A DNA stretch of 64,000 nucleotides from Aquibium microcysteis (GCF_014495845.1 NZ_CP061080.1:2903001-2967000), one strand, 5' to 3'. Shown: positions 27,660 through 37,857, counted from the first letter of the stretch. A program made the numbers and translations. The notes: generated from the letters alone by a model not told the origin.

Positions 27660-27685
27660 ATGATTACGTTACGGGAGGATTTCCT

Positions 27686-29140
27686 CTGCTCGCCTCACCC
27701 GCCATCCCTGCCGCGGAAAGCCTCAGCACCGATCTCGTCGGCGCTCTGGGCGAATCCGCCGTGCTCCTCCGGCCAGAGGACAAGGCGGGCTTCCTCACGG
27801 ACTGGTCGGGCGACTGGACGGGGGATGCCGTCGCGGTGGCGAGGCCCGGATCCGTCCGAGAGGTTCAGGCCTGCGTCGACATCTGCCGCCGGCACGGGAT
27901 CGCCATCGTCCCGCAGGGCGGCAATTCGGGGCTGGTCGGCGGTGCCTTTCCGCCCGCCTCCGGCCGAGCCATGGTGATCGTCAGCCTGTCGCGGCTGAAC
28001 GCCATCCGCCGCGCCGACGCCGCCAATGCGACGCTCGACCTCGACGCCGGCTGCACGCTGCAGACGGCACGGGACGCCGCGGACGCCATCGGCCTGCAGT
28101 TCCCGCTCGCGCTGGGCGCCCAGGGCAGCTGCCAGGTCGGCGGCAATGCGGCGACCAATGCGGGCGGCGTCAACGTGCTGCGCTTCGGCATGGCGCGCGA
28201 CCTGATCCTCGGGCTGGAGGCCGTGCTGCCCGACGGCTCGCTGTGGAGCGCCATGCGCGGCCTGCGCAAGGACAATCGCGGCTACGACCTGAAGCAGCTC
28301 TTCATCGGCTCGGAGGGCACGCTCGGCATCGTCACCGGGCTCTGCCTCAGGCTGCATCCGAAACCGGCGACGATCGAGACCGCCTATCTCGGCGTCGGCT
28401 CCATCGCGGACGCCATGGCGATCAGCGCCCTGGCGCGCGGCGACCTCTCCGAACTCGTCACCGCCTTCGAGATCATCGGCACGGAATGCCTGCCGCTCGC
28501 CCGGCTGATCGACGACGCCATGATGGCGCCCGTCTCGTCGGCCTTCCCCGTCCACGTGCTGATCGAGCTGTCCTGCGGCAGGCGCATGGACGGCCGCGCG
28601 CTGCTGGAGGGCTTCCTGGCCGACATGATCGCGCAGGGCCTCGTCGGCGACGCCGTGGTGGCGCAGAGCCAGGCCCAGGCACGACGCTTCTGGGCCATTC
28701 GCGAAGGCCTCGTGGAAGGCCAGGCGCGGCGCGGCTACCACGTGCGCAGCGACGTCTCGGTGCGGCTGGGCGACGTGCCGGCCTTCGTTACGGCGGCGCG
28801 CGCCTTCGCCGCCCGCGACTGGCCCGACTGGATGCCGCAGGTCTACGGCCATGCCGGCGACGGCAACATCCATTTCAATCTCCTCCCGCCGGCCGACATG
28901 CCGCGCGCGCAGGCGCAGGCGCATGGGCGGCGGATCACCGACGGTCTCTTTGCGATCGTCGAGGCGTTCCACGGCTCGATCAGCGCCGAACACGGCATCG
29001 GCCGCGCACGCACGGAGGCCTTCTGGGCCGGGCTGGGCGCGGTGGAGCGACGGACGATGCGCGCGGTAAAGGACGCGCTCGATCCGCAGGACCTGATGAA
29101 CCCGGGATGTCTCATCCCGGCCGGGAAGGAGCAGGCATGA
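27686..29140 (+). CDS. FAD-linked oxidase (GlcD / D-2-hydroxyglutarate dehydrogenase type)
   Basis: This is a FAD_binding_4 enzyme. The flavin-binding part includes VARPGSVREVQACVDICRRHG, VPQGGNSGLVGGAFP and the long block ALGAQGSCQVGGNAATNAGGV. The C-terminal cap ends with the family motif YGHAGDGNIHFNLLPP and SAEHGIGRARTEAFW. It oxidises a D-2-hydroxyacid. The first ATG or GTG in frame is the GTG at 27761, but homologous-looking sequence (LSTDLVGALGESAVLLRPED) precedes it. A CTG at 27686, six bases after GGGAGGA, gives a complete N-terminus. If CTG is not used, the gene starts at 27761. Confidence 0.85.
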   Translation: MLASPAIPAAESLSTDLVGALGESAVLLRPEDKAGFLTDWSGDWTGDAVAVARPGSVREVQACVDICRRHGIAIVPQGGNSGLVGGAFPPASGRAMVIVSLSRLNAIRRADAANATLDLDAGCTLQTARDAADAIGLQFPLALGAQGSCQVGGNAATNAGGVNVLRFGMARDLILGLEAVLPDGSLWSAMRGLRKDNRGYDLKQLFIGSEGTLGIVTGLCLRLHPKPATIETAYLGVGSIADAMAISALARGDLSELVTAFEIIGTECLPLARLIDDAMMAPVSSAFPVHVLIELSCGRRMDGRALLEGFLADMIAQGLVGDAVVAQSQAQARRFWAIREGLVEGQARRGYHVRSDVSVRLGDVPAFVTAARAFAARDWPDWMPQVYGHAGDGNIHFNLLPPADMPRAQAQAHGRRITDGLFAIVEAFHGSISAEHGIGRARTEAFWAGLGAVERRTMRAVKDALDPQDLMNPGCLIPAGKEQA

Positions 29141-29886
29141 GAGAACGATCGAGCAGCATCGGCACATTCGAGGCGCTTCCCGGGCGGGTGGCGGCACTCC
29201 TCTCGCGCGAGATCGAGGAGGGCGGGTTCCAGCCCGGGCACCGCCTGCCGACCGAACAGCAGCTGGCGGACCGCTTCGGCGTCAGCCGCAATGTCGTGCG
29301 CGAGGCCGTGGCCCAGCTGCGTGCCGACGGCGTGATCGAGGCGCGCCAGGGCGTCGGCGCCTTCGTGCTGGCGCCCGAGCAGCGCGCCGCCATCCGCATC
29401 GACCGCGATGCGCTGAAGGACGGCGACAACATGGAGCGGCTGTTCGAGCTGCGCTGCATCCTGGAGGCGGAGGCGGCGGCGCTGGCGGCCGAGCGACGCA
29501 CGCCCGAGCACCTCGTCGCCATCAAGACCGCGCTCGACCGCATGGGCGGCGAGGAACGCTGGGAGGACGGCAGCATCGAGGCGGATCTGGCCTTCCACCG
29601 CGAGATCGCGCGGGCGACCGGCAACGGCTACATCCACACCTTCATCGCCTTCATCTGCGAGCAGATCCGCCGTTCGATCCACTACGCCCGCGCGGTCAAC
29701 CCGCTGCACGATCTGGTCGACGTCAATGTCGGCGAGCACGTGCTGATCTACGAGGCGCTGGTGGCCGGCGACGCGGACGCCGCCGCGCAGGCCATGCGCG
29801 CCCACATCATCGGCGCCGCCGAGCGCGTCGGGGTGAGCCTGAAGAACACCAGGAACGGCGAGAAAGCCGGGGAGACAAAGCCATGA
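29137..29886 (+). CDS. GntR-family regulator, FadR subfamily
   Basis: The 249-residue protein has a winged helix at its N-terminus (RLPTEQQLADRFGVSRNVVREAVAQLRADGVIEARQGVGAFV) and an all-helical FCD effector domain. The latter shows the metal-binding Asp/His pattern: DLAFHREIARATGN near residue 150, with later histidines in GEHVLIYEAL and MRAHI. FadR-type regulators with FCD domains usually sense organic acids. The gene overlaps both neighbours (ATGA at each end) and probably controls its own operon. Confidence 0.92.
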   Translation: MRERSSSIGTFEALPGRVAALLSREIEEGGFQPGHRLPTEQQLADRFGVSRNVVREAVAQLRADGVIEARQGVGAFVLAPEQRAAIRIDRDALKDGDNMERLFELRCILEAEAAALAAERRTPEHLVAIKTALDRMGGEERWEDGSIEADLAFHREIARATGNGYIHTFIAFICEQIRRSIHYARAVNPLHDLVDVNVGEHVLIYEALVAGDADAAAQAMRAHIIGAAERVGVSLKNTRNGEKAGETKP

Positions 29887-30320
29887 CCTTCGGGACGGAG
29901 CACCGCATCTCCGACATCTGCCTCCTGGTGGAGGACATTCAGCGCACCGTCGATTTCTATGTCGACAGGCTCGGCTTCCGGCTGCGCCGCCGGGCGGAGG
30001 GCTTCGCCGATTTCCACGGCGAGGGCGTCACGCTGGCGGCCTGGGAGATCGGTCACATCAGCCGCCACACCGGGGTCTCGGACGTCCGCGCGCCGCGGGC
30101 GGCGCACAAGGCCTGCGTGGCGGTGAGGCTCGACGCGCCGGCCGAAATCGACCGGGTCCATGCCGCGCTGTCGGCGAAGGGCGTGCCCTTCCAGGGCCCG
30201 CCGGCGGACTACGTCTGGAACGCGCGCTGCGCCTATTTCACCGATCCCGACGGCACGCTCTGGGAACTCTACGCCTGGCTCGACGGCGGCCCCGGCGACT
30301 ATCACGACGAACAGCCGTGA
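29883..30320 (+). CDS. VOC-family (glyoxalase/dioxygenase-like) protein
   Basis: This is a 145-residue vicinal-oxygen-chelate protein. It has the paired beta-alpha-beta-beta-beta modules: HRISDICLLVEDIQRTVDFYVDRLGFRL, then KACVAVRLDAPAEIDRVHAAL and YFTDPDGTLWELYAWLDG at the end, with the metal-ligand Glu in LWELY. The reaction is not predictable. It starts inside the stop codon of the GntR gene (ATGA overlap) and precedes the transporter genes, so it probably acts on the imported compound or its product. Confidence 0.85.
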   Translation: MTFGTEHRISDICLLVEDIQRTVDFYVDRLGFRLRRRAEGFADFHGEGVTLAAWEIGHISRHTGVSDVRAPRAAHKACVAVRLDAPAEIDRVHAALSAKGVPFQGPPADYVWNARCAYFTDPDGTLWELYAWLDGGPGDYHDEQP

Positions 30321-30380
30321 CCTGATCCGCGCCGGGAATGGGACCGGCGAAACGAAACCACAATGACAAGGGGAACGATC

Positions 30381-31436
30381 ATGACAGGATATCCGAACCA
30401 CCGCATCGACCGCAGAACCCTCTTCAAGACCGGCGCGGCGGCAGGCCTGCTCGCCTTCGCGCCGGGCATCCAGCTCCTTTCCGCGACCTCGGCGCGGGCC
30501 GCCGCCGAGCTCGTCATCCAGTATGACTGGCTGATGTCGAACGGCCAGATCGGCGACATCGCCGCCATGAAGAACGGCTATTTCGAGGAGGCCGGCTTCG
30601 AGGTCACGTTCAGCCCGGGCGGCCCGAACTCCGCCACCGTGCCGCCGGTGATCTCGGGCTCGGCGGAACTCGGCCAGTTCTCCGAGACGCCGCAGCTCTT
30701 CGCCGCCCGCGCCGGCGGCGTGCCCGTGCGCATCATCGCCTGCGGCTTCCGCACCGGCCCCTACGCGCTGACGTCGAAGCCCGGCAAGCCGATCAACGGC
30801 GTGGCCGACCTGAAGGGCAAGACGATCGGCATCCAGCCGACCGCCCGCTTCCTGATGGATGCCATCCTGGCGAAGAACGGCATCGCGCCGGCCGACGTGA
30901 ACGTCGTCAACGTCGGCTTCGACAAGGGCCCGCTGGTGCGCGGCGAGGTGGATGCCATCGGCGGCTGGATCACCAACACCCAGGCCCTGTCGGTCGTCGG
31001 CGAGGACCGCATCGACCTCCTCGTCCGCGACCTCGGTCTGGACTCCTACGCCAACGTCTATTTCGCCACGGACGGCGCGGTCGACGGCGACGCCGAGACG
31101 CTGGCGAAGTTCATCGGCGCGGTCGCCAGGGGCTGGGGCTTCGTGCACGCCAACCCGCAGGAAGCGGTCAAGACGATGGTCGAAGCCTATCCGGAGATGG
31201 ATCTCGGTTGGGAAGAGAAGACCATCGACCTGATCCTGAAGCTCTCCTTCGACGAGAACACCGCCGCCGGCGGCTGGGGCACGTTCAGCCCCGAATCGCT
31301 CGACGGCCAGCTGACGCTGCTCGACACGGTCGGGCAGTATCCGAACGGCCGCCCGAAGACGGAGGACGTCTACACGACGAAGATCCTCGACCTGACGGCC
31401 GACAGCCGGCCGAAGCTCGCTGCCCCCGGCGCCTGA
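30381..31436 (+). CDS. ABC transporter substrate-binding protein, NMT1/THI5 type
   Basis: The 351-residue precursor has a twin-arginine-like leader (RIDRRTLFKTGAAAGLLAFAP) ending near ARAAAE. The mature part matches the NMT1/THI5 and TauA/SsuA group: QIGDIAAMKNGYFEEAGFEV, then GSAELGQFSETPQLFAARAGG and LKGKTIGIQPTARFLMDAIL. Known ligands of the group are pyrimidine thiamine precursors, sulfonates, nitrate and aromatic acids. The ATG at 30381 has a purine-rich AAGGGGAA site; an upstream ATG at 30363 lacks one. Confidence 0.88.
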   Translation: MTGYPNHRIDRRTLFKTGAAAGLLAFAPGIQLLSATSARAAAELVIQYDWLMSNGQIGDIAAMKNGYFEEAGFEVTFSPGGPNSATVPPVISGSAELGQFSETPQLFAARAGGVPVRIIACGFRTGPYALTSKPGKPINGVADLKGKTIGIQPTARFLMDAILAKNGIAPADVNVVNVGFDKGPLVRGEVDAIGGWITNTQALSVVGEDRIDLLVRDLGLDSYANVYFATDGAVDGDAETLAKFIGAVARGWGFVHANPQEAVKTMVEAYPEMDLGWEEKTIDLILKLSFDENTAAGGWGTFSPESLDGQLTLLDTVGQYPNGRPKTEDVYTTKILDLTADSRPKLAAPGA

Positions 31437-31440
31437 GCCG

Positions 31441-32210
<770 letters not shown>

Positions 32211-32214
<4 letters not shown>

Positions 32215-32963
32215 CACCGCTCCCGCCGCTTGCCCGCACGGTACTGCCCTTCGCCGGCGCCGCGTCCCTCATCCTCGCCTGGCAGTATCTGCTGCCGCTG
32301 GCCGGCGTGCCCGCCTACATCGTGCCGACGCCCACCGCCGTCTTTGCCGTGCTGGGGCGCGACGCGGCGCTTCTGTCGGGCCATTTCTGGCCGACCGCGA
32401 TCGAGGCCGGCGCCGGCTTCCTGATCGGCAATCTCGCCGCGATCCTGCTCGCGGTCGTCTTCGTCCACAGCCGGGTCCTGCAGGCCGCCTATTTTCCCGT
32501 CGTGCTGTTCTTCAACACCATCCCGATCCTGGCGCTCTCGCCCATCATCATCCTGATTTTCGGGCTCGGCATGACGCCCAAGATCGTCATCGCCGCGGTG
32601 ATCTGCTTCTTCCCGACGCTGATCAACATGATCCGCGGCCTCGATTCGGCCGGCCCCAGCGAGCACGAGCTGTTCCGCATGCTCTCGGCCAGCCGCTGGG
32701 AGGTGTTCTGGCGCCTGCGCCTGCCGCGCTCGCTGCCGCTGCTGTTCTCCTCGCTGCGCATCAGCTCGGCCACCGCCGTCATCGGCGCGATCGTCGGCGA
32801 GTGGATCGGCTCCGACAAGGGCCTCGGCGCACTGATCATCCAGGCGACCTTCAACTACCAGTCGGACCGCCTGTACGCCGCGATCGTGCTCTCCTCGCTG
32901 CTCGCCATCGGCATCTTCGCCGTCGTGGTGGCGGCGGAGAAGATGCTTCTGCGGGAACCGTAG
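32211..32963 (+). CDS. ABC transporter permease (NitT/TauT type)
   Basis: This is a 250-residue BPD_transp_1 permease with six hydrophobic segments. The C-terminal EAA-like loop is EHELFRMLSASRWEVFWRLRLP, followed by SSLRISSATAVIGAIVGEWIGSDKGLGALI, a well-known block of SsuC/TauC permeases. It is the last gene of the six-gene operon beginning at 27686. Confidence 0.92.
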
Positions 32964-33001
32964 AGCGGCGAGGCCCCCGGTTCCCGCACGGCGGGCGGCC
33001 G

Positions 33002-33832
33002 TCAGCCCCGCGCGAAGGCCAGGAGGTCGGGATTGACGACCTCCGGATGCGTCGCGAACAGCCCGTGCGACAGGCTCGGATAGGTCTTCAGCGTGCCGTT
33101 CTTCAGCAGCCGCACGGCCTTGTGGGCCGAGTTGGCGATCGGCACGATCTGGTCGTCCTCGCCGTGGATCACCAGGACGGGCACGGTGATGGCCTTCAGG
33201 TCCTCGGTGAAGTCGGTTTCCGAAAAGGCCGTTATGCAGTCATAATGGGCCTTGGCGCCGCCCGCCATGCCCTGGCGCCACCAGTTGTCGATCAGGCCCT
33301 GGCTGACCTTGGCGCCCTCGCGGTTGAAGCCGTAGAAGGGGCCGGACGGGATGTCGCGGAAGAACTGCGCCCGGTTGGCAACCAGCGCCGAGCGGAAGCC
33401 GTCGAAGACATCGAGCGGGATGCCGTCGGGGTTGGACGGCGTCCTCGCCATCACCGGCGGCACCGCGCCGATCAGCACGGCCTTCGCGACCCGGCCCGCC
33501 TCTGCCCGGGCGGCGTAGCGGGCGACCTCGCCGCCGCCGGTGGAATGGCCGATGTGGATCGCGTTCCTCAGATCGAGCGCCCGGGCGAGATCGGCCACGT
33601 CGGCGGCATAGGTGTCCATGTCGTTGCCGGTGTCGGTCTGGTCCGACCGGCCATGACCGCGCCGGTCATGCGCGACGACGCGGTAGCCCTCGCCGAGGAA
33701 GAACAGCATCTGGTTGTCCCAGTCGTCGCCCGACAGCGGCCAGCCATGATGGAACACCACGGGCTGCGCGTCCTTCGGACCCCAGTCCTTGTAGAAGATG
33801 GTCGTGCCGTCGGAAGTCCTGATCGTCGCCAT
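33002..33832 (-). CDS. Alpha/beta hydrolase, non-haem chloroperoxidase-like
   Basis: The 276-residue protein resembles cofactor-free haloperoxidases and related esterases. The start is TIRTSDGTTIFYKDWG and the oxyanion region is VVFHHGWPLSGDDWDNQM. The nucleophile elbow is GHSTGGGEVARY (Ser near residue 98), the acid Asp lies in VIHGEDDQIVP and the His in SLSHGLFATHPEV. AAAGGAG precedes two in-frame ATGs; the inner one at 33832 has the better eight-base spacing. It is separate from the next hydrolase gene by 71 bases and may be cotranscribed with it. Confidence 0.9.
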   Translation of the reverse strand: MATIRTSDGTTIFYKDWGPKDAQPVVFHHGWPLSGDDWDNQMLFFLGEGYRVVAHDRRGHGRSDQTDTGNDMDTYAADVADLARALDLRNAIHIGHSTGGGEVARYAARAEAGRVAKAVLIGAVPPVMARTPSNPDGIPLDVFDGFRSALVANRAQFFRDIPSGPFYGFNREGAKVSQGLIDNWWRQGMAGGAKAHYDCITAFSETDFTEDLKAITVPVLVIHGEDDQIVPIANSAHKAVRLLKNGTLKTYPSLSHGLFATHPEVVNPDLLAFARG

Positions 33833-33903
33833 GCTCATGTCTCCTTTGTTGTGAGCGGTCGTCATGCGTTGGAAGGAATGCCGTGGCGGCCGCGGGCGCG
33901 GTC

Positions 33904-34731
33904 CTACCGGGCGGCGGCGCCGGTGCCCCGGGCGGCGTCTTCGGCGCCCCGGGCGGCGTCTTCGGCGCCCCGGGCGGCCTCGTCGATGACGCCGGCCACG
34001 ACGTCGGGCTGGGTCATGAAGACGGCGTGGCTGGCCGCGACTTCGGTGACCCTCGCGCCGATCTTCTCAGCCATGCCGTGCAGCATCTTCTGGTCGAAGG
34101 CCTTGTCGTCGGTGGCGATCACCGCCCAGCTGGGCTTCTGCCGCCAGGCGGCGTTGGTCAGCGTCGTGGCGAAGGAGGCCATGGCGATCGGCACCTGCGA
34201 ATCCCGCAGGAAGGCCGCATCGGCCGCGCCGGCGTCGGCCGCGAACCCCGCCGCGAAGGCGTCCGGCCGGATGAAGCCGAAGCCGTCGGCGCCGATGTCG
34301 AGCACGAATTCGGGCGGGGTGGTGAAGCCGTCATACTGCTGGGCGGTGGTCTCGCCCGCGTCCGGCGACAGCGCGGAGACATAGACGAGGCTGCGGACCT
34401 GCGGGTGGACGCCCGCCTCGGTGATCACCGTCCCGCCCCAGCTGTGGCCGACCAGGACGGCCGGCCCGTCCTGGCGGTCGAGCGCCCGCTTCGTCGCCGC
34501 GACGTCGTCTGCGAGCGAGGTGAGCGGATTCTGCACGATGGTGACCCTGTAGCCGCGGGCGGTCAGCCGGTCGTAGACGCCGCGCCAGCCGGAGCCGTCG
34601 GCGAAGGCGCCGTGGACGAGGACGACGTTGCGGATCTGCTGCGTGTCGGGGATCCGGTCGGCGGCCTCGGCGGAGGCGGCGGCCAGGGCAACGGCCGCGG
34701 CCGTCGCTGCGAGGATGCTGGTGGTGGACAT
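33904..34731 (-). CDS. Exported alpha/beta hydrolase with repeated C-terminal tail
   Basis: The 275-residue protein has a Sec signal peptide (ILAATAAAVALAAASAEA). The mature domain is a hydrolase with NVVLVHGAFADGSGWRGVYDRL, the nucleophile elbow VLVGHSWGGTVI and the His in AASHAVFMTQPDVV, like many alpha/beta hydrolases placed beside redox regulators. After the domain ends, the tail is a seven-residue repeat (AEDAARG) encoded by a 21-bp tandem repeat. It diverges from the OhrR-type gene, and the promoter region between them holds several GCGATA palindromes. Confidence 0.88.
   Translation of the reverse strand: MSTTSILAATAAAVALAAASAEAADRIPDTQQIRNVVLVHGAFADGSGWRGVYDRLTARGYRVTIVQNPLTSLADDVAATKRALDRQDGPAVLVGHSWGGTVITEAGVHPQVRSLVYVSALSPDAGETTAQQYDGFTTPPEFVLDIGADGFGFIRPDAFAAGFAADAGAADAAFLRDSQVPIAMASFATTLTNAAWRQKPSWAVIATDDKAFDQKMLHGMAEKIGARVTEVAASHAVFMTQPDVVAGVIDEAARGAEDAARGAEDAARGTGAAAR
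33920..33983 (-). repeat. 21-bp tandem repeat in coding tail
   Basis: The unit GCCCCGGGCGGCGTCTTCGGC is present twice in full plus a partial third copy, in frame with the hydrolase gene, giving repeated AEDAARG at the C-terminus. Such a repeat is prone to copy-number slippage. Confidence 0.85.
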
Positions 34732-34747
34732 GGTGCCTTCCTTTCTT

Positions 34748-34840
34748 TTGCGATAACGTTTATTGCGATAACTATCGTGTAGCAGCGGCTGCGATCCTTG
34801 TCCAGCCGGAATCTTATCGCGATATTCCTTTTTGCGATCG
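34748..34840. promoter_or_regulatory. Cluster of GCGATA half-sites between hydrolase and ohrR-like gene
   Basis: TTGCGATAA occurs at 34748-34756 and 34763-34771, the dyad CGATAACTATCG at 34766-34777, the perfect palindrome TATCGCGATA at 34815-34824 and TTGCGATCG at 34832-34840. The cluster fills the divergent promoter region upstream of the MarR/OhrR-family gene and is its likely binding region. It does not look like the classical TACAATT-type OhrR box. Confidence 0.55.
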
Positions 34841-34872
34841 GATGCGCTACGGAGACGCCGACGGAGGTCCCG

Positions 34873-35337
34873 ATGCCCAAGCCCAACCCGCCGCTGCCGC
34901 TCGACGAGCAGCTCTGCTACGCCATCTACTCAGCCGGAATGGCCGTCCAGCGCCTCTACAAGCCGCTGCTCGACGGACTGGGGCTGACCTATCCGCAGTA
35001 TCTCGTGCTCAACGTCCTGTGGCGCGAGGACTCCCAGACCGTCGGCCGGATCGCCGATACCCTGGCGCTGGAGTCGAGCACGCTGACGCCCCTGCTCAAG
35101 CGGCTGGAGGCCGGCGGCCTCCTGCGCCGCGCGCGCAATCCCGACAACGAGCGGCAGGTGGTCGTGGCCCTGACCGATGCCGGCCGCGACCTGCGTTCGC
35201 GCGCGGGCTGCCTCGCCGACGCCCTGATCGAAACGTCCGGGCAGGCGCCCGCGCAGCTGAACGCGATGGCCGGCGAGCTGCGCCGGCTGCGCGACGCCAT
35301 CTATTCCCGGACCGGCGACTGGAGCGTGTCGGGCTGA
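34873..35337 (+). CDS. ohrR: MarR-family peroxide sensor, OhrR type
   Basis: The 154-residue protein has the winged-helix of the MarR family (TVGRIADTLALESSTLTPLLKRLEAGGLLRRARNPDNERQVVVAL). The redox-sensing Cys15 is in LDEQLCYAIYSA, and Tyr29 and Tyr40, which hydrogen-bond to that Cys in Bacillus OhrR, are both at the same positions. This identifies a one-Cys-type organic hydroperoxide sensor. No ohrA-type peroxidase is adjacent; the divergent gene is an exported hydrolase instead. The ATG at 34873 has GGAGGT in front. Confidence 0.88.
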   Translation: MPKPNPPLPLDEQLCYAIYSAGMAVQRLYKPLLDGLGLTYPQYLVLNVLWREDSQTVGRIADTLALESSTLTPLLKRLEAGGLLRRARNPDNERQVVVALTDAGRDLRSRAGCLADALIETSGQAPAQLNAMAGELRRLRDAIYSRTGDWSVSG

Positions 35338-35368
35338 GCCGAAAGCCGACCGACCGGTTCCGAGGTCT

Positions 35369-36151
35369 CTAGGCAGTCGGGATCGTGCCGCCGTCGATCA
35401 CGAATTCCGTCCCCGTGATGCTGGCGGCGCGATCGGAGGCGAGGAAGGCGATCAGCGCGGCGACTTCCGCGGGGCTCGACGGCCGGCCGATCGGGATTCC
35501 GCCCAGCGCCGCCATGATCCGCCGCTTCCCCTCCTCGACGCCCGCACCGGCCTCCGCGCCGACACGTTCGGCCAGATGCACCGCCGCCTCCGTCTCGATC
35601 CATCCCGGCGAGACGCGGACGACGCGGACACCCTTCGGCGACACCTCCTTCGACAGCGCCTTGCTGTAGGTGGAGAGCGCCGCCTTCGCCGCCGCATAGG
35701 CCGTCGTCGCCTCGGGCAGCGGCAGGGCGCGCTGGATCGAGGTGACGTGGACGACCACGCCGCCCCCCCGCGCCACCATGCCGGGCACCAGGGCGCGATC
35801 GAGCCGCACGGCGGGCATCAGGTTGAGATCGAGTTCCCTGCGCCATTCGTCGTCGCCGAGCGCGGCGAACCCTCCGGCCGGCGCCGACGAGCCGCCGAGC
35901 ATGTGGACGACGACGTCGACGCCGCCCCAGCGCTCCTGCACCGCTCCCGCGAGTGTCGCGCAGCCTTCGGCCGAGGTCAGATCCGCAGCGACGAAGCCGA
36001 CGCCGTCGTCGAGCGTCTCCGGCCGGCTGCGTGCGCTGGTCAGCACCTCGGCCCCGAGCTCGGCGAACAGCCGTACCGTGGCGGCGCCCGCACCGCGCGT
36101 GCCGGACGTGACGAGCGCCCGCCTGCCTTCGAGCGAAAGGAAGGGGATCAT
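35369..36151 (-). CDS. Short-chain dehydrogenase/reductase
   Basis: The 260-residue SDR has a modified cofactor motif ([22 protein letters not shown], normally TGxxxGxG), [24 protein letters not shown] containing the catalytic Ser, Tyr and Lys, and [11 protein letters not shown] after it. The C-terminus ends with [16 protein letters not shown], as in classical family members. It overlaps the SnoaL-like gene by four bases and so forms a two-gene operon with it, divergent from a LysR regulator. Confidence 0.92.
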   Translation of the reverse strand: MIPFLSLEGRRALVTSGTRGAGAATVRLFAELGAEVLTSARSRPETLDDGVGFVAADLTSAEGCATLAGAVQERWGGVDVVVHMLGGSSAPAGGFAALGDDEWRRELDLNLMPAVRLDRALVPGMVARGGGVVVHVTSIQRALPLPEATTAYAAAKAALSTYSKALSKEVSPKGVRVVRVSPGWIETEAAVHLAERVGAEAGAGVEEGKRRIMAALGGIPIGRPSSPAEVAALIAFLASDRAASITGTEFVIDGGTIPTA

Positions 36152-36477
36152 GGCACGATCTCCAGCGCGGCGATGCGGTCGCCGTCGAGCGTGAAGACGT
36201 AGCGGAGATCGACCGGACTGCCCGGGAAATCACCCGCGACCCGGCCCGTCACCACGGAGCGGCCATCGTCCTGCGACAGCGCGAAGGGTTCGACCGTGTA
36301 GGCGAAGGCCGCCGACGCTTCGGCCTTCCAGCGGCGGATCGCCTCCCGGCCGGAGTGTGTCCGGCGTTCGTCCGTCACGACGCCGTCGTCGCCGAAGCAG
36401 GCGGCCACGGCATCGGCGTCGCGGCTTCGGTCCGCTACGAAATAGGCCGCGATCGGCCCGGGGAGTTCGATGTTCAT
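36148..36477 (-). CDS. SnoaL/NTF2-like protein, 109 aa
   Basis: This small protein of the NTF2/SnoaL fold starts [30 protein letters not shown], followed by [12 protein letters not shown] and a C-terminal sheet ([19 protein letters not shown]). Members are cyclases, isomerases or binding proteins for small hydrophobic compounds. The ATG at 36477 has GGAG seven bases upstream. It is cotranslated with the SDR. Confidence 0.85.
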   Translation of the reverse strand: MNIELPGPIAAYFVADRSRDADAVAACFGDDGVVTDERRTHSGREAIRRWKAEASAAFAYTVEPFALSQDDGRSVVTGRVAGDFPGSPVDLRYVFTLDGDRIAALEIVP

Positions 36478-36601
36478 CCGTCGTCTCCGTCTCTTGCAGC
36501 GGCCGGCGCCATGCACGGCCGTCGATGGACGCAACATAAGGCTGGACCTTCGTCGCGATAACGGGGACAAAGCCGGATGTAACATTGCGGAATCAGGGAC
36601 A

Positions 36602-37510
36602 ATGCCAAGCCACGGCCTCGTCGAGCTGCAAGCCGTTCTCGCCATCGCGGCGCGGGGATCGTTCCGGGCGGCCGCACTCGAACTCGGGCTCTCGACGACG
36701 GCGCTGAGCAACCTGATCGCGCGGACCGAGCGGCAGCTCGGCGTGCGGCTGTTCAACCGCACCACGCGCAGCGTCTCGCTCACCGATGCCGGACGCATCT
36801 TCGTCGATCGCGTCACCCCGGCGCTTCGCGACATCAAGGACGCCATGGCGGCGGTGCGGTCACAGCAGGACACGCCGTCGGGCACGCTGCGCATCAACGC
36901 CTTCGCGAGCGGGGCGCGCGAGGTGCTGGCGCCGCTCATTCTCGAATTCCTGCGGCGGCACCCGCAGGTGCATGTCGATCTCGTCACGGAGGGCCGGATC
37001 GTCGACATCGTGGCCGAGGGCTTCGACCTGGGGCTGCGCGGCGCCGACCTCGTGCCGAGCGACATGATCGCGCTCCCCGTCGGCGCCCCGCGCCGCTTCG
37101 CCGTCGTCGCCACGCCCTCCTACTTCGAAGCCCATGGCCGGCCGCGCGTGCCGTCGGATCTTCCTGGCCATCCCTGCATCCGCATCCGCCTGCCGAACGG
37201 CGCGCTCTACCGCTGGCACTTCGAGAAGGACGGCGATCCGGTCCAGATCGACGTCGACGGCCCGATCACCCTCGACGAATCGTCGCTCGCCCGCATCGCC
37301 GTCCTCGACGGGACCGGCATCGGCTTCTTCATGGAGGCCGACATCCGCGACGACCTCGCGGCGGGTCGGCTGGAACGCGTCCTCCACGACTGGACGCCCC
37401 CCTCAGCCCCCCTCTGCCTCTACTATCCCGGCCGCAAAAACCCCTCCGCCGCGTTCAGGGCCTTCATCGACATGGCGCGCGGGCTGGGGCGGGTGGCGGC
37501 GGGGGGATGA
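36602..37510 (+). CDS. LysR-family transcriptional regulator
   Basis: The 302-residue protein has the LysR helix-turn-helix ([54 protein letters not shown]) and a periplasmic-binding-like effector domain. It diverges from the SnoaL-SDR pair with a 124-bp gap, the classical arrangement for a LysR regulator and its targets. The start at 36602 gives the standard N-terminus; an in-frame extension to 36470 would run across the neighbour gene and is rejected. Confidence 0.93.
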   Translation: MPSHGLVELQAVLAIAARGSFRAAALELGLSTTALSNLIARTERQLGVRLFNRTTRSVSLTDAGRIFVDRVTPALRDIKDAMAAVRSQQDTPSGTLRINAFASGAREVLAPLILEFLRRHPQVHVDLVTEGRIVDIVAEGFDLGLRGADLVPSDMIALPVGAPRRFAVVATPSYFEAHGRPRVPSDLPGHPCIRIRLPNGALYRWHFEKDGDPVQIDVDGPITLDESSLARIAVLDGTGIGFFMEADIRDDLAAGRLERVLHDWTPPSAPLCLYYPGRKNPSAAFRAFIDMARGLGRVAAGG

Positions 37511-37857
37511 GGATGAGAAATCCCGGACCTGGCCCTGGCGGACAGGGGCGCGGCGGAGAAGCCGCAGCGGTCGGTGCAGTCATCGAAGCCCGAAACGGCG
37601 TCGAAGGACGGCGCAGGCGGATGACGAAGACGTGCTGAACCCGGCCCGGTGCCTGCGGCGCCGGGAGGGAGCCGTCGGCGCCGACGCCTCCTGCGCTCGA
37701 TCAGCCCATGCGTTCCGTTCGCTGCAGCTACCCGTCCGGCAGGTTGCGACGCCGAGCGAGCCTGAGGCGGTCATGCTGTCCGAAAGGCGGTCTGCGCTGC
37801 GAGCGGACCTGCGTCGACGGGAACCTCCGGATAGTGCCCGAAACGCCCAGGGATCGG
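37511..37857. other. Intergenic, no feature recognised
   Basis: Short reading frames here have no ribosome site or recognisable motif. I see neither a clear terminator nor a repeat. Confidence 0.5.
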
